34,874 nt of DNA from JAHLMO01 sp038997305 (GCA_038997305.1 JAWAZZ010000008.1:1-34874), one strand, 5' to 3'; positions 7,235 to 14,623 are shown, counted from the stretch's first letter. A program made the numbers and translations. The notes: generated from the sequence alone by a model not told the origin.

Positions 7235-7824
7235 TATTGAGTTTTAGGAGAAATCAATTGAGGTAATTGTTTAAGTATTCTAACTTTTATACCAACAATC
7301 CCTACAGGAATTACTGCTTGAGCTTGTGCTTCATCAACATAAACTTCCTTTAAAAATCCTGTATGCAAAATATAGCCTTTAGAGAACTTATAAGCTGCAC
7401 TTCTTTCTTTACCTAAAAGCTTTCCAGCAACTCTAACTTCAATACCTATTGCACCGTTTTCCATACAACGCTCAATATAAAATAATGATGCCTTTTTAAA
7501 ATTTATACCTTTCTCTATTGCTCTTTTAATTCTATATGCAATTATTCTAGCATCTAAATAAGGATTTTTTACCTCTTCAATGACTATCTGAGGATTTAAA
7601 ATATTATATTGCTTTATTAAAGTTTCCTTTATTTCTTCTTCTTTTTTTCTTAGTTTTGCTATTGCGATTGCAGGTTTTCCAACATTAACGATAATTCTTG
7701 TTAATACTGGTGTTTTTTCTATTTTTAAGCTACTATATTCTGCTTTTTCAAAAATGCTCCTTAAATAATTCTCCAATTCAACTTCCATTATTTTTTGTGC
7801 AACAATCTTTTTTTCTATTCCCAT
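7234..7824 (-). CDS. rps3: 30S ribosomal protein S3
   Basis: 196 residues. The KH type II domain lies in the N-terminal half (SLKIEKTPVLTRIIVNVGKP) and the C-terminal domain shows IEVRVAGKLLGKERSAAYKF and KGYILHTG. S3 lines the mRNA entry channel. The C-terminal tail is short compared with many archaeal S3 proteins, in line with genome compaction. One nt separates it from rpl22. Confidence 0.95.
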   Translation of the reverse strand: MGIEKKIVAQKIMEVELENYLRSIFEKAEYSSLKIEKTPVLTRIIVNVGKPAIAIAKLRKKEEEIKETLIKQYNILNPQIVIEEVKNPYLDARIIAYRIKRAIEKGINFKKASLFYIERCMENGAIGIEVRVAGKLLGKERSAAYKFSKGYILHTGFLKEVYVDEAQAQAVIPVGIVGIKVRILKQLPQLISPKTQ

Positions 7825-7825
7825 A

Positions 7826-8179
7826 TTAATAAGATAAAACGATTTTTATATGAGTGTTTTTCTTTTCTCTTCCTCTAAACTTCCATCTTTTTGGAGTTCT
7901 TAATTTTGATGCTTTATGAGCTTCTATTAACTTTATTCTTAGTTTATTCTCGTCTAAACCTTTTTGTCTTGCATTGGCTAATGCACTTTCTAAAGCTTTT
8001 AGAATTGCTTTTGTTGCTTTTGTATAGTATTTTTTCCCATCTAATGTTAGTTTACCTTCAGCAACTAATTCTAAAAATCTTTTTGCTTTTAATGCATTCT
8101 TACCTCTTATAATCTTTGCAATATATGTTGCGTGCTTCGTAGAAATTCTAAGATTTTTAATATAAGCTGAAGCGATCAT
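7826..8179 (-). CDS. rpl22: 50S ribosomal protein L22
   Basis: 117 residues, shorter than the roughly 150 common in archaea but the core is complete: LRISTKHATYIAKIIRGKN, then KAILKALESALANARQKGLD, and the tunnel loop RTPKRWKFRGREKKNTHIKI. L22 lines the peptide exit tunnel. The start overlaps the S19 stop by 4 nt (ATGA). Confidence 0.94.
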   Translation of the reverse strand: MIASAYIKNLRISTKHATYIAKIIRGKNALKAKRFLELVAEGKLTLDGKKYYTKATKAILKALESALANARQKGLDENKLRIKLIEAHKASKLRTPKRWKFRGREKKNTHIKIVLSY

Positions 8180-8574
8180 TTAACAGCTAAGAATTTTGTT
8201 CCTCTAGTTGCTCCTATTCCAGGTCCGCCATGCTTTACTTCTTTAATAGGTATTGCAAACTCTCCCAATCTTCTGCCAATCATTTCTGGTTTTATTTTAA
8301 CTGGAACATATTCCTTTCCATTATGCACGCCAATAGTTAAACCAACCATTATAGGTAATATAACCATTTGTCTTAAATGTGTTTTAATGAATTTGTTTGG
8401 ATTAGTTTCCTTTATTTTTTTAATTTTTTCTAAAAACTTTTTTTCTTGTTCTGTTAAACCTCTTTTTAATATTTTTCTTCTAACTCTGGCATCAAAAACT
8501 TTTTTTGCTAATTCCTCTAAACTCATCTTTTGCAATTCTTCCAATGTATACCCTCTTAATCTAAATTCTGCCAT
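8176..8574 (-). CDS. rps19: 30S ribosomal protein S19
   Basis: 132 residues with the archaeal/eukaryotic-type N-terminal extension (FRLRGYTLEELQKMSLEELA), the RNA-binding core HLRQMVILPIMVGLTIGVHN and the C-terminal motif KHGGPGIGATRGTKFLAVK. It is the first gene of this minus-strand cluster. The genes that normally precede it in the S10 operon (rpl3, rpl4, rpl23, rpl2) are not in the window: a tRNA gene on the other strand starts 41 nt upstream. Confidence 0.95.
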   Translation of the reverse strand: MAEFRLRGYTLEELQKMSLEELAKKVFDARVRRKILKRGLTEQEKKFLEKIKKIKETNPNKFIKTHLRQMVILPIMVGLTIGVHNGKEYVPVKIKPEMIGRRLGEFAIPIKEVKHGGPGIGATRGTKFLAVK

Positions 8575-8615
8575 ATTAATTATTTATGAAAACATTTAAA
8601 TTTTTAAAGATTTAT

Positions 8616-8713
8616 GGGGCCGTAGTCTAGCCAGGCAGGACGACGGGCTCCAGAGATGGAGCACTGAAAAATGAAGAAACCCGTTAACCCGGGTTCAAAT
8701 CCCGGCGGCCCCA
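8616..8713 (+). tRNA. tRNA-Trp (CCA) with a 25-nt intron
   Basis: Acceptor stem GGGGCCG/CGGCCCC, discriminator A at 8713 and no encoded CCA. T-arm CCGGG-TTCAAAT-CCCGG. Anticodon stem ACGGG/CCCGT and anticodon CCA at 8650-8652. The loop is interrupted after position 37 (G8653); the intron is about 8654-8678 and exon 2 restarts at A8679. The intron holds TGGAGC (complementary to GCTCCA in the anticodon loop) followed by CTGA (8664-8667), a 3-nt spacer and ATGAAGA (8671-8677), which look like box D' and box C'. Exact splice sites are inferred from cloverleaf geometry. Confidence 0.9.
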
Positions 8714-8750
8714 AAATCCTCTTGGTTAAATATAAAAAACTTTTTATCTT

Positions 8751-9314
8751 ATGATATGTAATATGGTAAATCTGAATCAAATTTTTAAGAAATTTATGAA
8801 TTATATAAGAACATTTGCAAAAATATTTAAGTCAGAAAAAATTGTCAAAAACATCAAAACTATTTTAGTAATATCATTACTGCCTATCGAATTTATCTTC
8901 GTAATCTATTTAACTTTGATATCTTTCACATCATTTTATTTTACTGTGATACTTGAAAGTGTAAAAAGTCAAAACAATACACTCATAGCTCTAATACTTT
9001 CATCATTCACAATTCCATCCTTATTACACATGTTGTCCAGAGATGAAAGATTTGATGAAATAGAAAAAAGTATAAAAACTACATTTTTCGTTCTGATTCC
9101 ATTTTCGATTTTGTCTGGGTTATTAATGAGCAGTGGTCTGATTTTGCCACATGTTATAGGTCATGACCAGACAAATGTGACTGGTTCACTTTTAATTATG
9201 TTTATGTTAGGTCTTGTTGTCTTTATTTTTATATGTGTACATATAACTGTTATCTTTCTTTTTCTTCTTCCTTTATTAAGTGTATTAAAAAAAGACACAA
9301 ACACTACAGTATAA
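8751..9314 (+). CDS. Membrane protein of unknown family, paralog 1
   Basis: 187 residues, with an in-frame alternative ATG at 8763 closer to a leaderless start. Four likely membrane segments: TILVISLLPIEFIFVIYLTL, NTLIALILSSFTIPSLLHML, FFVLIPFSILSGLLMSSGLI and IMFMLGLVVFIFICVHITVI. A charged loop LSRDERFDEIEKS lies between the second and third. The central block is shared with the gene at 9491. I recognise no known family. It lies just downstream of tRNA-Trp, a common landing site for acquired DNA, but no integrase or attachment repeat was seen. Confidence 0.75.
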   Translation: MICNMVNLNQIFKKFMNYIRTFAKIFKSEKIVKNIKTILVISLLPIEFIFVIYLTLISFTSFYFTVILESVKSQNNTLIALILSSFTIPSLLHMLSRDERFDEIEKSIKTTFFVLIPFSILSGLLMSSGLILPHVIGHDQTNVTGSLLIMFMLGLVVFIFICVHITVIFLFLLPLLSVLKKDTNTTV

Positions 9315-9490
9315 GCAACGATAATTAAAAGAAAAACAAAAAAGATTGCTCTAAATAAGGAAATGTAACGTGTGTTGATGTAGAAAAATATAAGAAGACA
9401 TTATATGGATTTAATAAAGAAAATGAAAGAGAAGTATCCACCAATTATTCAATTAAAAATAAATAATATGAATAATCAAACGTACTTATT
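9315..9490 (+). other. Spacer between the membrane-protein paralogs, possible 29-codon ORF
   Basis: This 176-nt stretch shows no RNA signature. It contains one small open frame from ATG 9405 to TGA 9494 (begins MDLIKKMKEKYPPI) whose stop overlaps the ATG of the next gene (ATGA). The overlap is the only support for it being translated, and it may equally be a non-coding leader. Confidence 0.25.
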
Positions 9491-9928
9491 ATGACTGGAG
9501 ATAAAAGGAAAAAATATAAAATTACTGATAGTATTTTTGAAATTCTATTATTTTTTATCATATCTAGCGCTCTTTTTGCCATGGATGCTAGTATAAGACA
9601 AGAAATTATGAAAGATGATAACGATATACTTATCGCTCTGGTAATTTCAGCATTTACTATGCCTTCTCTGTTACATTCTCTATCTCAAGACAGAAGACTA
9701 GACAAATCACGTAGAGAAAATATTTTTTACCTTTTAATTCCTCTTTCAATCATTTCTGGAATGCTAATGTCTTGTGGTTTGGTTGTACCTTATGTTGAAG
9801 GATTTTTTAATAAAGTCTTCATGATTTTTTTAAGTAGTGGTATAAGTTTATTTGTAGTTGTTTGTGCATCTATAATTAAATTTATTCTTCTTACTCATAT
9901 TAGTTCTAAGAAAACTAAAGACAAATAA
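9491..9928 (+). CDS. Membrane protein of unknown family, paralog 2
   Basis: 145 residues with four predicted membrane segments and a Lys-rich tail (SSKKTKDK). It shares with the 8751 protein a block of about 58 residues. Common positions include N-x2-LIAL-x2-S-x-FT-x-PSLLH-x-LS-x-D-x-R-x-D before a charged helix and LIP-x-SI-x-SG-x-LMS-x-GL-x2-P after it. The N-terminal extension of paralog 1 is missing. Tandem duplication followed by divergence is the simplest reading. The conserved PSLLH motif and charged cytoplasmic loop suggest a specific function, but none can be assigned. Confidence 0.75.
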   Translation: MTGDKRKKYKITDSIFEILLFFIISSALFAMDASIRQEIMKDDNDILIALVISAFTMPSLLHSLSQDRRLDKSRRENIFYLLIPLSIISGMLMSCGLVVPYVEGFFNKVFMIFLSSGISLFVVVCASIIKFILLTHISSKKTKDK

Positions 9929-9945
9929 AAACATTACTACTTTTT

Positions 9946-10926
9946 ATGATTGAAATAGATGGAAGTTATTTAGAAGGTGGCGGACAAATATTAAGAACTT
10001 CGATAGCTCTATCTTGCATTCTTAAAAAGCCTTTCAGAATTTATAACATAAGAAAAAACAGACCTCAACCAGGATTAAAAGCTCAACATTTAGCTGGTGT
10101 AAAATTTGCTGCTGAATTATTAAACGCAGAAACTAAAGGCTTAGAAATTGGTTCTACAGAAGTTACTTTTATACCGAAAGAAGAAAACATTCCAGATTTC
10201 AAAGAAATTAATATAGGTACTGCTGGGAGTATTTCTCTATTTCTTCAAACTGTTTATCCAATAATAGCATTTTTAGCAAATAAAAAAGTTAAACTAAGAA
10301 TTATTGGAGGTACGAGCGTATTACATGCACCGACAATAGATTACATAGATTTAGTTAAATTTGAAATTTTAAAGTTTTTAGGAATTGAAAGACCAAAAAT
10401 TAACATTATAAGGCACGGATTTTATCCAAAAGGTAATGGAATAGTAGAAATAGAAATTTACCCAATAAAAAATATTAAAGGAATTGAATTAATCGAAAGA
10501 GGAAATTTTGTCAAAAGAGTTGCTAGAATTTCTGCGAACGAAAAGATTGAAAGAATAAATAAAGAAGTTGAAATTTTGAAAAAATTGGAAAATACTGAAA
10601 TCTTTGTCAGAAACGAAAAAACTTTAAGTTTTGGTTTTTCTGTTACTATAGCATCTTATTTCGAAAATTGTGTTTTAGGCGCAGATAGTTTAAATTCTTC
10701 TCAAGAAGCTATAGAAAGTTTAAAGAAATCAGAAAATTCTAATGCATGCTTAGATAAATTTATGGCAGATCAAATTTTAATTTATTTGGCTCTATCTCAA
10801 GAAAAATCTGTTGTTAAAGTTGAAGAATTAACAACTCACACATTAACAAACATTTACACTATAGAAAAGTTTTTAGGTAAGACTTTCGAAATCGATGAAA
10901 AACAAAGAATTATAAAAAGAGTTTAA
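9946..10926 (+). CDS. rtcA: RNA 3'-terminal phosphate cyclase RtcA
   Basis: 326 residues, close to the usual 340. Family motifs: IDGSYLEGGGQILRTSIALS at the N-terminus, RPQPGLKAQHLAGVKFAAEL, INIGTAGSISLFLQTVYP and RHGFYPKGNGIVEIEI. The C-terminal TTHTLTNIYTIEKFLG carries the histidine that becomes adenylated. RtcA converts RNA 3'-phosphate to 2',3'-cyclic phosphate, the end used by RtcB-type ligases in archaeal tRNA splicing and RNA repair. A role in this genome, where every tRNA seen carries an intron, is plausible. It stands alone on the plus strand, 17 nt after the membrane-protein pair. Confidence 0.96.
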   Translation: MIEIDGSYLEGGGQILRTSIALSCILKKPFRIYNIRKNRPQPGLKAQHLAGVKFAAELLNAETKGLEIGSTEVTFIPKEENIPDFKEINIGTAGSISLFLQTVYPIIAFLANKKVKLRIIGGTSVLHAPTIDYIDLVKFEILKFLGIERPKINIIRHGFYPKGNGIVEIEIYPIKNIKGIELIERGNFVKRVARISANEKIERINKEVEILKKLENTEIFVRNEKTLSFGFSVTIASYFENCVLGADSLNSSQEAIESLKKSENSNACLDKFMADQILIYLALSQEKSVVKVEELTTHTLTNIYTIEKFLGKTFEIDEKQRIIKRV

Positions 10927-11029
10927 CACAATTTTTTCATTTGCATATTTTCTTTAGTAAAAATTATAGAAAGTTTTGGTTTCAATAAACTCAAATTTTA
11001 ATGTGTTTTATAGAAAGTTTGAAAAATTT

Positions 11030-11169
11030 CGCCGGGGGTGGGATTTGAACCCACGCGGGCACGAAGCCCACCGGCTTTCTCTTTTTGAGATTTATTCATC
11101 ACTATTCAGCTACCCCAGAGTTTATCACATCTCGAGGCCGGCGCCCTGGTCCAGCTAGGCGACCCCGGC
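11030..11169 (-). tRNA. tRNA-Ser (CGA) with a 54-nt intron
   Basis: Read on the minus strand: acceptor GCCGGGG/CCCCGGC with discriminator G (11030), the archaeal serine identity base. D-arm begins GCCTAGC, anticodon stem CCGGC/GCCGG, anticodon CGA (complement of 11132-11134). A long variable arm with stem GGGC/GCCC marks a class II tRNA. T-arm GTGGG-TTCAAAT-CCCAC. The intron is about 11077-11130, inserted after position 37 and ending AGAGAA before A38. It contains GTGATAA, 12 nt, CTGA, 3 nt, GTGATGA: the spacing of box C, D' and C' in archaeal C/D sRNAs. No box D follows at the expected place. Confidence 0.92.
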
Positions 11170-11242
11170 ATAATTAATTTATTTTTAACAAAAAATGTTA
11201 CGTCTATCTGCTTTAAAACTTTAAAAAGTATTAATTAAATTT

Positions 11243-12523
11243 TTAAACATTTCTGTTTTTTAATTCGTAGTACTCGTTTGGAAATGGAGTATTAGTATAT
11301 TTACAAATATATTCTATTCTTTCCCAAATCTTTGGATGCGTCTCGTATTCAAAATCAAACAATAATGCTTGTATGTTCATAGGAATTTTATTTTGTTTAA
11401 TAAAATTCGATGTGTCTTCTTTTGCAACTTTAATTAATAAATCTAAAAAACTTGGAGGATGTTTAGTAACTAACACAGCACTTATATCTGCCAATGCTTC
11501 TCTTCTTTTTGATACATCTCCTAGAATTCTTCTAAAAACAAAAGGAGTAATGAATGAAAATATAGCGCCAGCTATAAAACTAACTAGAGCAAAAATATAA
11601 AGTATTTCATTACCTCTTCTATTCCCTTTTGCTGCTGATAATAAAGCTTTTGGCAAAATTACCATGAAATACCATGCTAATATCATAGAAAAAGCACCAG
11701 CAATTGAAATAGAAGAAAGATAATATCCATCTTGATTTTTTATATGAGAAAATTCGTGAGCAAAAAGCGCCTCTAATTCATTATAATTAAGCTTTTCTAT
11801 AGCAGCTCGTGTTATGTAAACAGTACTTTCATCTCGAGAAGAGATAACCATTGCATTTATTACATCCCAAGGAAGTACTTTCAAACTTACTTTATTTGTA
11901 GGAATTCCGAAAGCGATTCTCATATTATCAAATACCTGATAAACTAATTTTTCTTTCTCGTTAGAAATATTTATTTCTTGAGCATTAAGCAAAGAATCTA
12001 CTATTTTTTGTGGTTTTTTGTAAGCATAATAAGTTAGAGTATAAAAAGGCAAAAAATAGTATGGAAGTGAAATTAAAAGTATAAAAACTATAGATGCAAC
12101 AATCTTATCAAAATTTGCAACATAAACTAAAAAATCGCCAATAATATCAATAAAATATACCATGCCCCACAATCCTAACATAACTCCAAAAATTGTAGAA
12201 AGAGGAAGAGCAATATTATCTAAAAAAGGATATTTTCTAAAAGCATCAGAAAGAAAGACCTTCAAAGCTACGTAAATCAGAGAAGAAGTAAAAACTATAG
12301 GAAGTAAGAAAGCACCGAAAATTGTAGAAAGGAAAAACATAAAAGAATCTCTTTCTGAAGGTTCATTAACCAACAAGAAAGAAAGTAAAAAGAGTAAAAG
12401 AATAACAGTTAATGGTATGAATAGAGGATAGATAAAAGAAAAGAACAAAGCTTTTTTACTTCTCGACTTTATCTCTTCCACTAAACCATAGATAGTAACA
12501 GCAGAAAATTCCATAAATTTCAT
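11243..12523 (-). CDS. M48-family membrane metalloprotease (HtpX-like)
   Basis: 426 residues. Several N-terminal membrane helices (ILLLFLLSFLLV, FLLPIVFTSSLIYVALKVFL, IFGVMLGLWGMVYFID) precede the zinc site H256-E257-x2-H260 in ALFAHEFSHIKNQDGYYLSS. The third ligand is probably E342 in RREALADISAV. Two more helices lie between them. Such proteases degrade damaged membrane proteins. It is longer than typical HtpX (about 290), mainly from the N-terminal helical region. It is divergent from lemA with a 41-nt gap, a pairing of M48 proteases with LemA that recurs in other prokaryotes and supports joint membrane stress function. Confidence 0.88.
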   Translation of the reverse strand: MKFMEFSAVTIYGLVEEIKSRSKKALFFSFIYPLFIPLTVILLLFLLSFLLVNEPSERDSFMFFLSTIFGAFLLPIVFTSSLIYVALKVFLSDAFRKYPFLDNIALPLSTIFGVMLGLWGMVYFIDIIGDFLVYVANFDKIVASIVFILLISLPYYFLPFYTLTYYAYKKPQKIVDSLLNAQEINISNEKEKLVYQVFDNMRIAFGIPTNKVSLKVLPWDVINAMVISSRDESTVYITRAAIEKLNYNELEALFAHEFSHIKNQDGYYLSSISIAGAFSMILAWYFMVILPKALLSAAKGNRRGNEILYIFALVSFIAGAIFSFITPFVFRRILGDVSKRREALADISAVLVTKHPPSFLDLLIKVAKEDTSNFIKQNKIPMNIQALLFDFEYETHPKIWERIEYICKYTNTPFPNEYYELKNRNV

Positions 12524-12564
12524 TTATATCTGAGATATATAAATATCACTAAATACTTAAATTT

Positions 12565-13161
12565 ATGGTAATAATGATAGTAGCAATAATTGTAGCAATT
12601 CTAGTAGCTTTGTTCTTCATAGTAACGTATAACAAAATAGTAAGAATGGAAAGGAATATAGATAAAGCGTGGAGAGAGATTGACATTCAATTACAAAGAA
12701 TTGCAGAACAATTGCCTAACTTAATAAACATATTAAAAGGTCAAGCAGGTTTTGAAAAAGATGTTTTAACAAGAATTTCTGATGCTTACGCAAGAATTGC
12801 TGAAGCGATGAGAGCTCCACCAACAAAAGAAAATGTTGGCAAAGTTAGCTCAGCTTTAGGAATACTAATGCCTATAATTTATCAATTACCTCAATATCCA
12901 CAATTGCAATCTATCCAAGCATTTTCTAAAGTAATGGATGAGTTAAGAGTGTCGATAGATAAAATAGCGTATAGTAGACAATTCTATAATGATGCAGTAA
13001 CAGAATACAACATATTCATAAACTCTTTTCCATGGCTAATAGTAGCAAGAATGTTAGGAAAGAGCGATAAACCTTTATTCGAGATTGGAGAAGAAAAGAG
13101 AAGAGAAATAACAACTAAACTAGAAACTGGAGCATTTACAGCAGATTTAACAAAAATTTAA
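12565..13161 (+). CDS. LemA-family protein
   Basis: 198 residues. One N-terminal membrane helix (MIVAIIVAILVALFFIVTYN) is followed by long helices with the family signatures NIDKAWREIDIQLQRIAEQL-PNL, SRQFYNDAVTEYNIFINSFP and a C-terminal F-E-I-G-E-E segment. LemA proteins have an extracytoplasmic or cytoplasmic helical bundle of uncertain role and often neighbour M48 proteases, as here on the divergent strand. A C/D sRNA follows 26 nt after the stop. Confidence 0.93.
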   Translation: MVIMIVAIIVAILVALFFIVTYNKIVRMERNIDKAWREIDIQLQRIAEQLPNLINILKGQAGFEKDVLTRISDAYARIAEAMRAPPTKENVGKVSSALGILMPIIYQLPQYPQLQSIQAFSKVMDELRVSIDKIAYSRQFYNDAVTEYNIFINSFPWLIVARMLGKSDKPLFEIGEEKRREITTKLETGAFTADLTKI

Positions 13162-13187
13162 ACCTTTTATTTTAATTTTTTATTTTT

Positions 13188-13236
13188 ATGAAGAATGCCG
13201 CCGCATCTGATTAATGATGAGATGGAGTACCTCTGA
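13188..13236 (+). ncRNA. Box C/D guide sRNA (dual guide)
   Basis: All four boxes occur with regular archaeal spacing. Box C ATGAAGA 13188-13194 (one base off RUGAUGA); 12-nt guide ATGCCGCCGCAT; box D' CTGA 13207-13210; spacer TTA; box C' ATGATGA 13214-13220; 12-nt guide GATGGAGTACCT; box D CTGA 13233-13236. It lies entirely in the gap between lemA and the end of the YchF-like gene and is much more GC-rich than flanking spacers. By the N+5 rule the D' guide would direct methylation of G in AUGCGGCGGCAU and the D guide of A in AGGUACUCCAUC. I could not place these targets from memory. Confidence 0.88.
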
Positions 13237-13239
13237 TTT

Positions 13240-14391
13240 TTATGAATGATAAATCTTTATAACATCTCTATGATTTAGTACATAATCTTTTCCAATCTTT
13301 CTTTTATTTCTAACATCTATCGCATAAAGAAAGTTTTTAGCGATATCAGAATGAATTTTTTCAGCTAAATCAATAACTCTTGCATCTTTTTCTAATAAGA
13401 ATGCGTTCGGCAAAACATTTCCTTTTTTATCGCTAAGCTTATTTTCATTTTCAACAGGAAAAGCAACTTTATATTTCATAACATCGAAAACTAACTTATT
13501 CAATGCATTAACAACAAAACTTCCATTATTTCTTTCTAATAACTTTCTGATTTTTTCCAAAGCTTCTAACTGATTTTTGTTTAACTCATTCTCTTTCAAA
13601 ATTTTGAATGTTTTGAAATCGTAACTAATTACGCCTTTTCTATCTAACTCTCTGAGAATTAATTCAGAAATTGCGCTACATTCAGCAATTTCTAAATTCA
13701 AATTCTCTTTTTTGATATATCTTCTTAATTCTTCAACATTTTTTTGGGAATTTTCTTCATCGATTTTATTTGCTATTATTATCATTTTTTTGCTTTCAAA
13801 AAGCAAATTTTTCGCAAAAACATCTAAATCTTTTATTTCGTTTATATGTTTTTCTATATGCTCTCTTTTAATTTTTAAGCCGCTAAGTTTTTGAGTTAAC
13901 GTATCTATTAAATCTTTTTCATTCGAATAAAACTTTGGAATATGTTTTTGTATAATTTGCTTATACCATTGAACTAATTCGTTAATCAAAAAATTTACTT
14001 CATCGATAATATTAGAGTTTTCGCTCTCTAAACCTTCTAAGTTTGTTTTGCTGCTAGCATCAATAATATATGCAATTCCGTCAACATGATTAATAGAGGA
14101 TAAAAATTCGTTGCCCAATCCTTTGCCTTTATGAGCTTCTGGAATTAGCCCAGGAACATCCCAAAGAATTATTGGAATATATCTTATCGCATTTATACAA
14201 AAGCCATCTTGAGGATTGCACTTAACATTAAAATCTTTACATGCACATTCTGTAGATACATATGCAATTCCCCTGTTTGGTTTTAAAGTAGTGAATGGAA
14301 CATTAGAAATTTTTACATCTATCAATGTAGCGGCTTTAAAAAATGTTGATTTTCCAGCATTAGGTTTACCTACTAGAGCAATTTCAACCAT
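13240..14391 (-). CDS. YchF/Obg-like GTP-binding protein with TGS domain
   Basis: 383 residues. G1 is GKPNAGKST (residues 8-16), the switch I region is VPFTTLKPNRGIAYV, and G3 is DVPGLIPEAHKGKGLGNEFL. G4 is ANKID, a normal GTP-type NKxD motif rather than the altered motif of bacterial YchF. A helical insertion follows the G domain. The C-terminal TGS domain reads ALYAIDVRNKRKIGKDYVL-like sequence ending in DVIKIYH. A cysteine group (CACKDFNVKC...C) in the switch region matches archaeal COG0012 members. Proteins of this family associate with ribosomes. Transcribed toward the C/D sRNA. Confidence 0.92.
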   Translation of the reverse strand: MVEIALVGKPNAGKSTFFKAATLIDVKISNVPFTTLKPNRGIAYVSTECACKDFNVKCNPQDGFCINAIRYIPIILWDVPGLIPEAHKGKGLGNEFLSSINHVDGIAYIIDASSKTNLEGLESENSNIIDEVNFLINELVQWYKQIIQKHIPKFYSNEKDLIDTLTQKLSGLKIKREHIEKHINEIKDLDVFAKNLLFESKKMIIIANKIDEENSQKNVEELRRYIKKENLNLEIAECSAISELILRELDRKGVISYDFKTFKILKENELNKNQLEALEKIRKLLERNNGSFVVNALNKLVFDVMKYKVAFPVENENKLSDKKGNVLPNAFLLEKDARVIDLAEKIHSDIAKNFLYAIDVRNKRKIGKDYVLNHRDVIKIYHS

Positions 14392-14448
14392 ATTAATGCA
14401 ACAATAAATAAAAAATTTCCTTTTAATTTTTATTTATAGCACTATTAT

Positions 14449-14568
14449 GCGGGGGTCGCCTAGCCTGGTCAAGGGCGGCGGGCTTAAGATAAATCTTAAG
14501 CTTTGACTATAGATGATAAGAAACCCGCTGGCATAGAGCCGTCGTGGGTTCAAATCCCACCCCCCGCA
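14449..14568 (+). tRNA. tRNA-Leu (UAA) with a 34-nt intron
   Basis: Acceptor GCGGGGG/CCCCCGC, discriminator A 14568. D-arm GCCTAGCCTGG...GGGC, anticodon stem GCGGG/CCCGC, anticodon TAA at 14485-14487. A long variable arm shows it is class II, and the T-arm is GTGGG-TTCAAAT-CCCAC. The intron is about 14489-14522, after position 37, and ends AAGAA before A38. TAAG near the intron 3' end pairs with CTTA of the loop, giving a bulge-helix-bulge. The intron also holds ATCTTAAGC complementary to the anticodon arm, followed by TTGA and ATGATAA (D'- and C'-like). Confidence 0.93.
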
Positions 14569-14623
14569 AAAATGTTTTTCTTTCCTATATTTATTGCAAA
14601 AATATATAAGCTACAAATAATTT

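Noticed and set aside
7891..8112. Plus-strand open frames opposite the ribosomal protein genes (also at 8387 and 3950-4181 minus).
   Set aside because: They are Leu/Phe-rich shadows of well-supported genes on the opposite strand.
8616..9930. Integrative element inserted at tRNA-Trp.
   Set aside because: No integrase gene and no repeat of the tRNA 3' end (CCGGCGGCCCCA) were found downstream within the window.
10976..11158. A 60-codon plus-strand open frame across the tRNA-Ser gene.
   Set aside because: It is antisense to the tRNA and its intron; the frame is a by-product of the tRNA sequence and has no family resemblance.
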